DNA of 64,000 bases from Phycisphaerae bacterium (lineage in GTDB: Bacteria > Planctomycetota > Phycisphaerae > UBA1845 > Fen-1342), in the NCBI GenBank assembly GCA_017999985.1, contig JAGNKU010000006.1, positions 54,176 through 118,175 of the forward strand, read 5' to 3'. Positions 7,853 to 20,224 of this stretch are shown piece after piece. The notes under the pieces were generated by a model. It worked only from the letters and a program-made list of their open reading frames with translations. It was not told the origin of the DNA and searched no databases. The position numbers and the translations under genes are program-made. Position 1 is the stretch's first letter. Each line of letters begins with the position of its first letter.

Positions 7853-10800
7853 ATGCAACGGAAAGTTCGACTTGTGGGCGTGGTCGTGTTGACCGCGCTG
7901 CTCGGCCCCTGGTCGGCGTGGGCGCAGTACCCCTCGGACCTGGTGGGCTTCAACGGCCCGCCGATCAACGATCCGGCGACCTCCCAGGAAATGTTCCAGC
8001 CGCCGCAGTTTTCGGGGTCGACCAGCGCGTACATTCAGGCCAACACGGCCGGGTACAACAACAATGCGGCATATCGCGCCGATGGTCTGCAGACCGAAGG
8101 CGATGCGGCCATGGACGTGTTCTTCAAGTGGGTTGACCCGGCTGATCCGTATGCATGGGTCCGCCTGACGACGTACGCCGGTGCGGAGCGGCCCAACCCG
8201 GCCCTGGACACGCGGGGCAAGGTGCGGTTCTACCTGACGAACCAGAGCGAGTACTTCCAGGGCAAGGTGGGCATCTGCCTGGGCATCCGCGAGACGGGCG
8301 GGAACGCGCCGCAGCTCGCCGACGGTGGCACGAGCGGGCCGATCGAGTGGGTGGGCGTGAGCACGACGCCCAACGCCCTGGTGGCCGGCGCGGACATGAT
8401 CGTCGATACGACGGCGGCGGGCGATGACGTGCAGGTGTACCCGGTGGGGACGGACCTGGCGGCGTTGGGCCTGGTGAGCGGGACGGCGATCATCACGCCG
8501 GGCGCCAACGGGGTGATCAACACGACCCCGGCGGGGGACGATCAGTTGCGGAAGGGGTACACGCTGGGGGCGGACAACCAGCGGGTGCCGATTCCGGCGA
8601 TTGAAGTGGACGTGTTGCCGTTCGCGGTGCTGCTGGAATGGAACCTGGCGACGGGCGTGGTGAGCGTGGACGGGGTGCCGCAGGGTGGCGGGCTGGCGGG
8701 TTTCACGGGTGATGGGATCGCCAACGCGCCGGACTTCCGGGGCACGCTGGAGCACATTGCGTTCACGAACGTGACGACGGACGCGGCGGTGCTGATCGAA
8801 GTGGCGATTGACGAGCTGCAGTTCGAGGCGACGGTTCCGGATCCGACGCCGCCGCCGAGCATTCAGGCGCCGGTGGTGAGCACGGACACGGTGGTGCGGG
8901 TGGACTGCATCGCGGCGGCGACGTCGGCGGAGTTGTTCCGCAATGGCGGGTCGCTGGGGACGCGGGTGCCGTCGGCGGGGGTGGCGACGTGGACGGGGCT
9001 GACGCTGAACGTGGGGGACATCTTGACGGCGACGCAGACGGCGAACGGGCTGGTGAGCCCGCTGTCGGCGCCGGTGGTGGTGTACGCGGCGGGGACGGCG
9101 TTGGCGGAGAATTTTGACGGGTATGCGTCCCAGGCCGAACTGGAGTCAATGTGGACGCAGACGGAGCCGACGAACGCCCGGCGGGTCCTGCTGGGCACGG
9201 GCAGTGCGTCGAGCTGCGATAACTTCGTCTACACCAACTACCTGGCCGGCACGACCGTCTCGAAGCTGTACGTTTCGATCGGCACGGTGAACGGGACGGA
9301 CGCGCAGCCGCTGAAGGTGACGTACCGCTTCAAGCACGACATCAATTCGGCGGACACGCGCTGCCGCTTCGAGCTGACGCCCGCCCTTCCGAAGACCTAC
9401 GGCGCGCTCGGGTTTGCGCTCACCAACGGCCTCAGCGGACTGTTCGGGACGCAGTACACGAGCATGACCAACTCGACGACACCGATCATCGAGGGCTACC
9501 GGACCGACTACTTCGGCTATGACTACGGACTCACAGGCATCACGCGGGTGCCGGGCGTGTGGCACAAGATGCAGATCGAGGTGAAGTCGAGCGTCGTGAA
9601 CTTCTACATCGACGACGTGCTGGCGAACCCGATCGACCCGAACGACGGCGTGACGCCGCTGTATCCGGACGGCGTGCCGCGCGTGAACAACGACGCGTTC
9701 AAGTACATCATCCTGGGGGTCGGGTATTCAAACAATGGCCCGACGATCATGTACGACGACATTTCGGTCACGCTGGGTGACACGCCGCTGCCGTTCGGCG
9801 ATCCGAACCCGGTGAACTCGCCGACAGTGAACAGCCCGATCTTCCCGGGCGCCACGTCGGTCGTGGTGACCACAGTGGATCCGGCGGCGACCCGCGTGGA
9901 CGTCTACGCGAACGCGAGCACGCTGATCGGGACCGCCTTCCCGCCGTATACGGATAACACGGCGATCGTCGCGGTGGCCGGCGTGTCCGGCGACGAACAG
10001 ATCACCGCCACCCAGACGGTGGGCGGCACCGAGAGCTGCCTGTCGTGGCCGGTCACCGTGGGCGTCCCCGCGCCGACGCTTCAGTCCCAGCTCGCCCCCG
10101 GGCAGACGGTGGTACAGGTAAGCAACATCGAAGAAGGACTGGCTCAGGCGGTGCGGGTCTATCAAGACGACCAGGGCAACTTCACGCTGCTGGGCAGCGT
10201 GGCGAACCCGGCGACCGACCCGGTCTCGGTCATCACGACGCCGCTGCCGGATGGCGCGACCATCGTGGCGACGCAGATCATCGGCGGGGTGGAAGGTCCG
10301 CCGTCGGCCGGTGTCGTGGCGACACTCCCGGCCCCGACCGTGGCGTCGCCGATCGTACCGCTCAGCACCAAGGTTACGGTACTGAATGTGCTGACGGCGC
10401 CGGGTGCGACCGCTTCACTGGTAACGGTGTACGTGAACGGAATCCAGCGGGCGACGGCCCCCGGTGGCACGAGCGAAGTATACGTGACGACCGGCACGCT
10501 CGTGGTCGGTGACATCGTGACGGCCACGCAAACCGTCAACGGCCTGGTCAGCCCGCTGTCCGAGCCGGTGACGGTGGCGTTCTCCGAGCCGCCGGTGACG
10601 ATCAACTGGGTCCAGGCGAGCACGTTGCCGACGGGCCTGACCGATCACCAGGCGATCTACTACAACGGCTACGTGTACGCGGTGGGCGGACGCTCCGGCG
10701 CGGGGCCGAGCGCGATCAACACGGTGTACTACGCGCCGGTGAACGCCAACGGGAGCATCGGAGCGTGGCAGTTGACGACGAACCTGCCCCAGGCGACCGC

Positions 10801-12016
10801 GGCGCACGGCGCTGCCGCCTACAACGGGCGCATGTATGTCTGGGGCGGCTGGACGACGAATTATCCCACGATCAACGTGTGCCGTTACGCGCCGATCAAC
10901 CCGGACGGGACGCTTGGGGCGTGGACGACCTCCGCGGTGACGATCCCGGACAACACGGACGTGACGCCGCCGGCCATTCAAATGGACGCCTTCGGCCGCG
11001 GCACGCTGATGCACAACGGGATCCTGTACATCATCAACGGCGAATGGGACCAGGTGACGGCGTTTGGCAACACGAATAACTGCTACTACAGCGCCATCAC
11101 CGGCGGCGGCGATTACAGCCCATGGGTGCTCACGACGCCGACCGCGACTTCCAACGGCTCATGGTTCCATGGCGTGTGCATCATTCCGGGCACGTCGCAG
11201 ACCTTCCTCTACCGCGTGGCGGGCAACTACCGCGGGACGACCGAGGTCGGCATGTACCGGACGACGATCAATCCGAACGGCAGCCTCGGTGCGTGGGTGC
11301 AGGATCCGGCGGATCTGCCGGACCTTGGCCGGTATGAGCACGCGACGGCGGTCGTCGGCAACTACATGTTCGTGGTTGGCGGTCTGTACGGCGCCACGCC
11401 GACGAACACCGTCTTCTACACGAAGGTCGACCCCGACACCGGCGCGATCAGCGGCTGGCGGACGGGGAACGTGTACCCGGCTAATGTGTCCAGGCTGGCG
11501 GCCACCGCCTACGAGGTCGGCGGCCGGTGGTATCTGCTGGTGGTCTCCGGCGGGCCCTACGCCGCGAGCGGCGTGCGTGACCCGCGCTGCTGGTACACGC
11601 AGATCGCGGTCGACACGGACGGCGACGGCATCGGTGACATCGACGACAACTGCCCGCTGCTGGCCAACCCGGACCAGGCGGACGGCGACGACGATGGGGT
11701 CGGCGACGGCTGTGACAACTGCCCGGAGGACTACAACCCCGACCAGGCCGACAGCGACGGCGATGGCCTCGGCGACGCGTGTGACGGTCCGGCTTACTGC
11801 CTGGGCGACCTCAACTGCGACGGGCAGGTGAGCTTCGGGGACATCAACCCATTCGTGCTGTATCTGTCCAATTACTCGGTGTGGCAGACGACCTACGCCG
11901 GCTGCAACCCCAAGAACGGCGACATCAACGATGACGGAAATTACCCCGGCTTTGGCGACATCAACCCGTTCGTGACGTTGCTGAGCACATCATCGCTGCC
12001 GATCATCTGCCCGTAG
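7853..12016 (+). CDS. Large secreted protein with Ig-like, Kelch-like, TSP3 and dockerin domains (paralog 1)
   Basis: 1,387 residues. ATG at 7853 with AGGAG at 7842-7846 and a signal peptide ending GPWSAWAQ. Domains in order: an N-terminal region shared with paralog 2 (about 25-425), a beta-sandwich domain (425-650), several Ig-like repeats marked by TATQT motifs (about 650-910), a Kelch-like propeller (about 915-1250, with [20 protein letters not shown]), two TSP3 calcium repeats ([13 protein letters not shown] and following), and a C-terminal dockerin with two loops, [14 protein letters not shown] and [18 protein letters not shown]3 and dockerin loops bind Ca2+. The protein is exported and probably joins a surface or extracellular assembly; partner and enzymatic role are not evident. 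It appears to be transcribed from the promoter at 6247. Confidence 0.85.
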   Translation: MQRKVRLVGVVVLTALLGPWSAWAQYPSDLVGFNGPPINDPATSQEMFQPPQFSGSTSAYIQANTAGYNNNAAYRADGLQTEGDAAMDVFFKWVDPADPYAWVRLTTYAGAERPNPALDTRGKVRFYLTNQSEYFQGKVGICLGIRETGGNAPQLADGGTSGPIEWVGVSTTPNALVAGADMIVDTTAAGDDVQVYPVGTDLAALGLVSGTAIITPGANGVINTTPAGDDQLRKGYTLGADNQRVPIPAIEVDVLPFAVLLEWNLATGVVSVDGVPQGGGLAGFTGDGIANAPDFRGTLEHIAFTNVTTDAAVLIEVAIDELQFEATVPDPTPPPSIQAPVVSTDTVVRVDCIAAATSAELFRNGGSLGTRVPSAGVATWTGLTLNVGDILTATQTANGLVSPLSAPVVVYAAGTALAENFDGYASQAELESMWTQTEPTNARRVLLGTGSASSCDNFVYTNYLAGTTVSKLYVSIGTVNGTDAQPLKVTYRFKHDINSADTRCRFELTPALPKTYGALGFALTNGLSGLFGTQYTSMTNSTTPIIEGYRTDYFGYDYGLTGITRVPGVWHKMQIEVKSSVVNFYIDDVLANPIDPNDGVTPLYPDGVPRVNNDAFKYIILGVGYSNNGPTIMYDDISVTLGDTPLPFGDPNPVNSPTVNSPIFPGATSVVVTTVDPAATRVDVYANASTLIGTAFPPYTDNTAIVAVAGVSGDEQITATQTVGGTESCLSWPVTVGVPAPTLQSQLAPGQTVVQVSNIEEGLAQAVRVYQDDQGNFTLLGSVANPATDPVSVITTPLPDGATIVATQIIGGVEGPPSAGVVATLPAPTVASPIVPLSTKVTVLNVLTAPGATASLVTVYVNGIQRATAPGGTSEVYVTTGTLVVGDIVTATQTVNGLVSPLSEPVTVAFSEPPVTINWVQASTLPTGLTDHQAIYYNGYVYAVGGRSGAGPSAINTVYYAPVNANGSIGAWQLTTNLPQATAAHGAAAYNGRMYVWGGWTTNYPTINVCRYAPINPDGTLGAWTTSAVTIPDNTDVTPPAIQMDAFGRGTLMHNGILYIINGEWDQVTAFGNTNNCYYSAITGGGDYSPWVLTTPTATSNGSWFHGVCIIPGTSQTFLYRVAGNYRGTTEVGMYRTTINPNGSLGAWVQDPADLPDLGRYEHATAVVGNYMFVVGGLYGATPTNTVFYTKVDPDTGAISGWRTGNVYPANVSRLAATAYEVGGRWYLLVVSGGPYAASGVRDPRCWYTQIAVDTDGDGIGDIDDNCPLLANPDQADGDDDGVGDGCDNCPEDYNPDQADSDGDGLGDACDGPAYCLGDLNCDGQVSFGDINPFVLYLSNYSVWQTTYAGCNPKNGDINDDGNYPGFGDINPFVTLLSTSSLPIICP
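8183..9144 (+). repeat. Nearly identical DNA block shared by the two dockerin paralogs, copy 1
   Basis: About 960 bases match 12892-13853 (offset 4,709) with only a couple of single-base differences seen by eye, for example at 9011 versus its partner. Flanking parts of the two genes are clearly diverged, so the block looks like recent duplication or gene conversion. Confidence 0.8.
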
Positions 12017-12052
12017 TGCGACGAGACCGTCCGCACGTTAGCGGGTAATCCA

Positions 12053-12100
12053 ATCCGGCACGCCGGCGAATAATCGCGCCGGCGTGCCGGATGTCTTTTT
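12053..12100 (+). terminator. Intrinsic terminator after paralog 1
   Basis: A perfect 16-base-pair stem (12053-12068 with 12077-12092), loop AATAATCG, followed by TCTTTTT at 12094-12100. It lies 36 bases after the stop codon. Confidence 0.92.
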
Positions 12101-12226
12101 ATAGCCCCCAAGACAGGCCACGCGGGGCGGCAGCCCGCCGCCGACGGCGACGGCAAGCGGGGCGGCGGAGGCCGTGCCCGCGGGCGGAACGTCCGAGTTG
12201 GCGAGCCGCAGCGCCGGAGCTTTTTC

Positions 12227-12256
12227 TTGCGACGCGGGGTGGGGGCGCGGTACGAT
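12227..12256 (+). promoter_or_regulatory. Promoter-like module upstream of dockerin paralog 2, copy 2
   Basis: TTTTTC then TTGCGA (12227-12232), an 18-base spacer and TACGAT (12251-12256). It matches the module at 6247-6276 in elements and spacing but not in spacer sequence. Confidence 0.6.
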
Positions 12257-12297
12257 AAATGTTACATGGGCGTCAGGTCGGCCGGCGGTCCGGCGGG

Positions 12298-12318
12298 TTT
12301 GTCCGGTTTCGGGACAAA
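12298..12318 (+). promoter_or_regulatory. Conserved leader hairpin / dyad TTTGTCC-N7-GGACAAA, copy 2
   Basis: TTTGTCC (12298-12304), loop GGTTTCG, GGACAAA (12312-12318), 41 bases after the putative -10. It lies 243 bases before the start codon, much farther than copy 1, so its position is fixed to the promoter and not to the start codon. The rest of the 12319-12545 leader shows nothing recognisable. Confidence 0.55.
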
Positions 12319-12561
12319 ATGTAGGATCGCACAGCAGCTTGCCCGCTGTGGGGAGCCGACCATGCGCAGCGTTAAGGACTGGGGAGGTGCGGGCCAGGAG
12401 CGGCACGGTGACGGCGGTCGCGACAGAGACCGTCGCCGGCGGCAGTGGCTATCTGGAGTGCGCGGACGCCGGCCAGTATTGGGCTGAGCGCACACGGCGT
12501 GTATCAAACGGCACAGACGGCTGACTCGTTTCGGTTGTGGATTCTTAGGCAGGAGAAAGCG

Positions 12562-15500
12562 ATGCAACGGAGAGTTCGACTTGTGGGCGTGGTCGTGTTG
12601 ACCGCGCTGCTCGGCCCCTGGTCGGCGTGGGCGCAGTACCCCTCGGACCTGGTGGGCTTCAACGGCCCGCCGATCAACGACCCGGCGACCTCCCAGGAAA
12701 TGTTCCGGCCGCCGCAGTTCTCGGGGACCACCAGCGCGTACATTCAAGCCAACACGTCCGGGTACAACAACAACGCCGCGTATCGCGCGGACGGTCTGCA
12801 GACCGAAGGCGATGCGGCCCTGGACGTGTTCTTCAAGTGGATCGACCCGACTGACCCGGATGCGTGGCTCCGCCTGACGACGTACGCCGGCGCGGAGCGG
12901 CCCAACCCGGCCCTGGACACGCGGGGCAAGGTGCGGTTCTACCTGACGAACCAGAGCGAGTACTTCCAGGGCAAGGTGGGCATCTGCCTGGGCATCCGCG
13001 AGACGGGCGGGAACGCGCCGCAGCTCGCCGACGGTGGCACGAGCGGGCCGATCGAGTGGGTGGGCGTGAGCACGACGCCCAACGCCCTGGTGGCCGGCGC
13101 GGACATGATCGTCGATACGACGGCGGCGGGCGATGACGTGCAGGTGTACCCGGTGGGGACGGACCTGGCGGCGTTGGGCCTGGTGAGCGGGACGGCGATC
13201 ATCACGCCGGGCGCCAACGGGGTGATCAACACGACCCCGGCGGGGGACGATCAGTTGCGGAAGGGGTACACGCTGGGGGCGGACAACCAGCGGGTGCCGA
13301 TTCCGGCGATTGAAGTGGACGTGTTGCCGTTCGCGGTGCTGCTGGAATGGAACCTGGCGACGGGCGTGGTGAGCGTGGACGGGGTGCCGCAGGGTGGCGG
13401 GCTGGCGGGTTTCACGGGTGATGGGATCGCCAACGCGCCGGACTTCCGGGGCACGCTGGAGCACATTGCGTTCACGAACGTGACGACGGACGCGGCGGTG
13501 CTGATCGAAGTGGCGATTGACGAGCTGCAGTTCGAGGCGACGGTTCCGGATCCGACGCCGCCGCCGAGCATTCAGGCGCCGGTGGTGAGCACGGACACGG
13601 TGGTGCGGGTGGACTGCATCGCGGCGGCGACGTCGGCGGAGTTGTTCCGCAATGGCGGGTCGCTGGGGACGCGGGTGCCGTCGGCGGGGGTGGCGACGTG
13701 GACGGGGCTGACGCTGAACGTAGGGGACATCTTGACGGCGACGCAGACGGCGAACGGGCTGGTGAGCCCGCTGTCGGCGCCGGTGGTGGTATACGCGGCG
13801 GGGACGGCGTTGGCGGAGAATTTTGACGGGTATGCGTCCCAGGCCGAACTGGAGACGATGTGGACGCAGACGGCGCCGACCAGTACCCGCAAGATGCAGC
13901 TGGGCACGGGCAGTGCGTCGAGCTGCGACAACTTCGTGTACTCGGATTATCTCCCGGGTGCGGCGGTGTCCAAGATCTACGTCTCGATCGGGACGGTGAA
14001 CGGAACCGACGCGCAGCCGCTGAAGGTGACGTACCGCTTCAAGCACGACTATAACAGCGCCGACGCCCGCGCCCGGTTTGAGCTGAGTCCCGCGATCGCC
14101 AAGACGTACGGCTCGCTGGGTTTCGCCTTCACCAACGGCATCGGCGGCCTGTTCGGCCAGCAGTACACGACGTTGACGAACTCGCCGGACCCGATCATCC
14201 CAGGCTATGTTTCGGACTACTTCGCGTATGACTACGCGTTGACGGGCATCACGCGGGTGCCGGGCGTGTGGCACAAGATGCAGATCGAGGTGAAGTCGAG
14301 CGTCGTGAACTTCTACATCGACGACGTGCTGGCGAACCCGATCGACCCGAACGACGGCGTGACGCCGCTGTATCCGAACGGTGTGCCGCGCGTGAACAAC
14401 GACGCGTTCAAGTACATCATCCTGGGGGTCGGGTATTCGAACAACGGCCCGGCCATGATGTACGACGACATCTCGGTCACGCTGGGCGGCACGCCGCTGC
14501 CGTTCGGCGATCCGAACCCGGTCCTGTCACCGACCGTGCCGGGGCCGCTGTTCCCGGCCGGCACCGCGGTGTTCGTGCAGGACATCGATCCGGCGGCGAC
14601 GCGGGTCGATGTGTACCGCAACCGCGACACGCTCGTCGGCAGCGCGTTTGCACCGTTCACCAACAACACGGCGACGGTGACCGTGCCGGCGTTGGCCAAC
14701 GCAGATAACGTCGGCGCCACGCAGACCGTCGCGGGCACCGAGAGCTGCCTGTCCGTGCAGGTGGTCGTGGCGGTCCCGGCGCCCACGTTGCAGGCGGTGC
14801 TGGTGCCCAGCCAGACGACGGTCGCAGTGAGCAACGTCGAGGAAGGGCTGGCGCAGTCGGTGCGTGTGTACGTCGACCAGGCCGGCACGCTCGTCCCAAT
14901 CGGCACCCTGAACAACCCGGCGACCGACCCGGCCCTCGTCACGACGTCGCCGCTGCCCAACGGGGCGACGATCTACGCCACGCAGACCATCGGCGGGGTC
15001 GAAGGCCCGGTGTCGGCGGGCGTCGTGGTCGCGGTGCCGGCCCCCGTCGTGCAGGGTCCGCTGGACGCGGGCGTCACGCAGGTGACGGTGTCGTCCGTGC
15101 ATCCGCTGGCGGGGCTGGTCACGGTGTATGTGAGCGGGACCCCGTACACGGCGAACCCGGCTGGACAGCCCTCGGTGGTCGTGACGGTGGCACCGCTGGC
15201 CCCCGGACAGCTCGTGCAGGCGACGCAGACCATCGGCGGCGTGGAAGGTCCCTACTCCAACCCCCTGGTGGTGGCGAATTTCGTGGTCGTCAATGAGTTC
15301 CAGTATGACGACACGGGCACGGACAACTACCAGTTCATCGAGCTGTACAACAACAGCCCGAATCCAGTGGACATCAGCGGCTACATCATCCAGGTCGGCG
15401 ACTACGTCACGGGTCAGACGCCGCCGGGCGTCTACTACCAGGTGATCGTCCCCGCGGGCACGACGCTGGCCGGGAACGGGTTCTGGACGGTGGGTCAGAC

Positions 15501-16866
15501 CGCCGTGGCCGCACTGCCGGGCGCCGTGGTCAACCAGATCGACGACGCGTTGAACCTGGGCGACGGCGAGAATTACATCGCCCTGCGGACGCCGTCGGGC
15601 GTGTTGCTGGATGCGGTCGCCTACGAGATGAACAAGGGCTACACGCTGATCCCGGCGGAGATTTACACGCAGATCGGCGTGGGCATCTGGGGCAACACGG
15701 TCATGGCCGACACGGGCCTGTCGTCGGATTCACGTTTCCTCGACGGGCTCGACACCGACGAGAACGGCCGCGACTGGGGCATCCAGCGCGCGACGCCGGG
15801 CTACAGCAACAACATGCCGGACCTGACGCCGTACCTGGAGGACTGCAGCGGGCTTGCGGTGGGCGACGCCGTGCCGGATTGGGCGTACAGCTACTCGCCG
15901 CCGCGCGTGATCGACCCGGCCGTGGCCGACACGTACAACCCGCAGGCCATTCCGGCGTCGCCGGACGGCGGCTATGCGTTCATCGCGCGGGACACGCCGG
16001 GCGGAACGGCGGTGTTCCTCGGCCAGCTCGCGAAGGAGAACTTCACGCTGGAGACGTACGTTTACATCCAGCCGGCGTACACGACGGCGGGCTACGAGGA
16101 GTTCAAGATCGGCGTGCGCGGCACGTCGGACGGTCTGCACAACTTCGATTACTACAACGGGTCGACGGGCCTGTGCTGGCTATTCCAGCGCACGACGACG
16201 TCGCAGACCGCGTGGCTGCTGGACGAGAACAACGGGAACGACGGTACGACCTCGACGCCGATCTGTGCAACGATCCTCGGGACGGTGACGATCGGCAACA
16301 GCGGGCCGTATACGGGCTGGCAGCGCCTGCTGCTCGAGGTGCGGGACAACTGCGTGCTGGGCATTCTGGGCGGCACGTACGGGTCGCGCACCGACGGGAC
16401 GCAGTTCTACGGCACGCATGACTCGCCGGGCCCCGGCAGCGTGTGGGTCACGCACCGGGAGAGCAACACGGGCCTGGTCAACATGCGGCCGCCGACGCTC
16501 GACAAGTTCTCGCTGCTGACGGCGCCGCCCGACGCGGACGGCGACGGCATCGGCGTGCCGTGCGACAACTGCCCGGACGTGTACAACCCCGACCAGGCCG
16601 ACAGCGATGGGGACGGGATCGGCGACGCGTGCGACGGCCCGGCCTACTGCCTGGGTGACCTCAACTGCGACGGGCAGGTAAGCTTCGCGGACATCAACGC
16701 ATTCGTGCTGTACCTGTCCAACTTCCCGGCGTGGCAGACGACCTACGCCGGCTGCGACCCGAAGAACGGCGACATCAACGACGACGGGAATTACCCCGGC
16801 TTCGGCGATATCAACCCGTTCGTGACGTTGCTGAGCACCAACCCGCTGCCGATCATCTGCCCGTAA
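12562..16866 (+). CDS. Large secreted protein with Ig-like, lamin-tail, TSP3 and dockerin domains (paralog 2)
   Basis: 1,434 residues. ATG at 12562, with the same AGGAGAAAGCG leader and signal peptide as paralog 1; the frame upstream of it is non-coding leader. The N-terminal 650 residues follow paralog 1 closely, with blocks of near-identical DNA. After the Ig-like repeats the Kelch part is replaced by a lamin-tail domain (about 905-1070, FVVVNEFQYDDTGTDNYQFI), then a LamG-like beta-sandwich region (about 1105-1315), a TSP3 repeat, and the same two-loop dockerin ending NPLPIICP. It is probably exported and Ca2+-binding, with the dockerin mediating attachment. It has its own promoter module (12227) and terminator (16903), so it can be regulated apart from paralog 1. 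Function unknown. Confidence 0.85.
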   Translation: MQRRVRLVGVVVLTALLGPWSAWAQYPSDLVGFNGPPINDPATSQEMFRPPQFSGTTSAYIQANTSGYNNNAAYRADGLQTEGDAALDVFFKWIDPTDPDAWLRLTTYAGAERPNPALDTRGKVRFYLTNQSEYFQGKVGICLGIRETGGNAPQLADGGTSGPIEWVGVSTTPNALVAGADMIVDTTAAGDDVQVYPVGTDLAALGLVSGTAIITPGANGVINTTPAGDDQLRKGYTLGADNQRVPIPAIEVDVLPFAVLLEWNLATGVVSVDGVPQGGGLAGFTGDGIANAPDFRGTLEHIAFTNVTTDAAVLIEVAIDELQFEATVPDPTPPPSIQAPVVSTDTVVRVDCIAAATSAELFRNGGSLGTRVPSAGVATWTGLTLNVGDILTATQTANGLVSPLSAPVVVYAAGTALAENFDGYASQAELETMWTQTAPTSTRKMQLGTGSASSCDNFVYSDYLPGAAVSKIYVSIGTVNGTDAQPLKVTYRFKHDYNSADARARFELSPAIAKTYGSLGFAFTNGIGGLFGQQYTTLTNSPDPIIPGYVSDYFAYDYALTGITRVPGVWHKMQIEVKSSVVNFYIDDVLANPIDPNDGVTPLYPNGVPRVNNDAFKYIILGVGYSNNGPAMMYDDISVTLGGTPLPFGDPNPVLSPTVPGPLFPAGTAVFVQDIDPAATRVDVYRNRDTLVGSAFAPFTNNTATVTVPALANADNVGATQTVAGTESCLSVQVVVAVPAPTLQAVLVPSQTTVAVSNVEEGLAQSVRVYVDQAGTLVPIGTLNNPATDPALVTTSPLPNGATIYATQTIGGVEGPVSAGVVVAVPAPVVQGPLDAGVTQVTVSSVHPLAGLVTVYVSGTPYTANPAGQPSVVVTVAPLAPGQLVQATQTIGGVEGPYSNPLVVANFVVVNEFQYDDTGTDNYQFIELYNNSPNPVDISGYIIQVGDYVTGQTPPGVYYQVIVPAGTTLAGNGFWTVGQTAVAALPGAVVNQIDDALNLGDGENYIALRTPSGVLLDAVAYEMNKGYTLIPAEIYTQIGVGIWGNTVMADTGLSSDSRFLDGLDTDENGRDWGIQRATPGYSNNMPDLTPYLEDCSGLAVGDAVPDWAYSYSPPRVIDPAVADTYNPQAIPASPDGGYAFIARDTPGGTAVFLGQLAKENFTLETYVYIQPAYTTAGYEEFKIGVRGTSDGLHNFDYYNGSTGLCWLFQRTTTSQTAWLLDENNGNDGTTSTPICATILGTVTIGNSGPYTGWQRLLLEVRDNCVLGILGGTYGSRTDGTQFYGTHDSPGPGSVWVTHRESNTGLVNMRPPTLDKFSLLTAPPDADGDGIGVPCDNCPDVYNPDQADSDGDGIGDACDGPAYCLGDLNCDGQVSFADINAFVLYLSNFPAWQTTYAGCDPKNGDINDDGNYPGFGDINPFVTLLSTNPLPIICP
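12892..13853 (+). repeat. Nearly identical DNA block shared by the two dockerin paralogs, copy 2
   Basis: Partner of 8183-9144. A second short block of near-identity follows (9538-9660 with 14247-14369), separated by clearly diverged sequence, giving a mosaic pattern. Confidence 0.8.
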
Positions 16867-16902
16867 GGCCGGGCAGCCCTGCGCAGCGCAGCGGATAAAC
16901 AA

Positions 16903-16946
16903 AAAGGCGCGCCGGCGGATAACTCCGCCGGCGCGCCTTTCGTTTT
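16903..16946 (+). terminator. Bidirectional intrinsic terminator after paralog 2
   Basis: A perfect 17-base-pair stem (16903-16919 with 16924-16940), loop TAAC, followed by CGTTTT on the plus strand. On the minus strand the same stem is followed by a T5 run (A5 at 16901-16905), so it can also stop transcription coming from the right. Confidence 0.92.
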
Positions 16947-16970
16947 ATGGCTGGTCGCGCAGACGCGCGC

Positions 16971-17168
16971 TCAGCCGGAGATCAAGCGGCCGAGGACCTC
17001 GACGAGCACGTTGCGCAGCGCCGAGAGCACGCCGTAATCGACGTTCTCAAGGTAAACCTGCCACGCGGGCGTGAGAACGTCCACGCCCGGCTCGGCCGCC
17101 GACCGGTTTCGCGTTCCGGAGGTGCCCCGGTACGCGGAGATGATCGCGCGGGTCTGCAGCCGGATGGG
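16971..17168 (-). pseudogene. Possible remnant of a short minus-strand gene
   Basis: The minus-strand frame from 17168 down to the TGA at 16971-16973 reads like a genuine C-terminus (AWQVYLENVDYGVLSALRNV, then LVEVLGRLISG) and ends just before the bidirectional terminator. It has no ATG: the frame is closed by TAG at 17169-17171 and no continuation in another frame is evident. I do not recognise the family. It may be a decayed gene or chance. The rest of 16947-17446 shows nothing else convincing. Confidence 0.3.
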
Positions 17169-17446
17169 CTACAGCCCGGAGCGGTTCCGCGTGTTTCGAT
17201 TGCGCATGGCCTACCCGGTACCGGGGTTCCAGATTGTCATGGCATTCGATGCGCCACACCGGCCGCGCTGAACCACTCCGGGCTGCGTTGCCGCTGGATC
17301 ACTACGGGGTTCAGCGTCCTGCGCACGCCCTGCCTGCATCGTGGCGCAGTGCTGTGTGGAAGCCCGTCGGTTCAGCGCGACACGCTGCCGGGCCCGATCC
17401 GGGGCATGTTCACGAGAAACGCGCGGCTACGGTCATCGACCTGAGA

Positions 17447-19744
<2,298 letters not shown>

Positions 19745-19745
19745 T

Positions 19746-19773
19746 TAGATTAATTCGCATCTTAGATTTAATC
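19746..19773 (-). promoter_or_regulatory. katG promoter/operator region with repeated TAGATTAA-type half sites
   Basis: In an otherwise GC-rich gap, TAGATTAA (19746-19753) and TAGATTTAA (19763-19771) are direct repeats 17 bases apart on the plus strand, and GATTAA / TTAATC (19748-19753, 19768-19773) also form an inverted pair. A related TAGACTAA is at 20225-20232 in front of the fur-like gene. A Fur/PerR-family operator overlapping the katG promoter is the likely reading. Confidence 0.5.
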
Positions 19774-19819
19774 CAAAATCCGGCCGGACGTCCACCGCCC
19801 GCCGCGCGGTCCGTCGGCC

Positions 19820-20218
19820 TCACTTCCGGCGTTTGCGGCCGCGGAGTACGACGTGGTACTCGCGCACGTCGAAATCCCGCAGGTTCTTCGCGCCAGTCAC
19901 TTCGAGCGCCGCCCACGGCACGTCGTAGATCGCGCCGGTCTCCACGTCGATGAAGTGGTGGTGGGCGTCGATCCGCGGATCGAACAGGACCGTGCCTTCC
20001 TTCAGCACCTGGGCCTTCAGCAGCTTCTTTTCCGCGAACAGCTTGAGCGTGTTGTACACGGTGGCCCGCGAGAGCGTCGGGCAGCGCCGGCGGACGTGCG
20101 CCCACACTTCTTCGGCGGAAGGATGCGTCCTGGCCCCCAGGACGTACTCGGCGACGGCGATGCGCTGGGGCGTCGCCTGGATACCGTGGCGGCGCAGCAC
20201 CTGGAGCGTATCGGCCAT
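19820..20218 (-). CDS. Fur/PerR-family transcriptional regulator
   Basis: 132 residues. Winged-helix N-terminus with the recognition helix SRATVYNTLKLF (50-61) and a C-terminal metal/dimer domain. Candidate regulatory metal ligands in PerR-like positions are H32 (THPSAEEVW), D80, the H86-H87-H88 cluster and D91. The CxxC pairs that bind structural zinc in many Fur and PerR proteins are absent, so it belongs to the zinc-less type. The tail is basic (RGRKRRK). It sits immediately upstream of katG on the same strand, which points to peroxide sensing, with metal-catalysed His oxidation as in PerR. The start codon has no Shine-Dalgarno sequence and lies about 7 bases after a putative -10, so the mRNA may be leaderless. 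Calling it PerR and not Fur rests on context. Confidence 0.88.
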   Translation of the reverse strand: MADTLQVLRRHGIQATPQRIAVAEYVLGARTHPSAEEVWAHVRRRCPTLSRATVYNTLKLFAEKKLLKAQVLKEGTVLFDPRIDAHHHFIDVETGAIYDVPWAALEVTGAKNLRDFDVREYHVVLRGRKRRK

Positions 20219-20224
20219 GCAGTC

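Noticed and set aside
12262..14274. A 670-codon minus-strand open frame overlapping paralog 2
   Set aside because: Arg/His/Val-rich antisense of GC-rich codons; the plus-strand gene has a signal peptide, ribosome binding site, domains and paralog.
17071..17271. A 66-codon plus-strand frame rich in Arg and Phe
   Set aside because: No ribosome binding site, no recognised family, and it overlaps the more protein-like minus-strand remnant.
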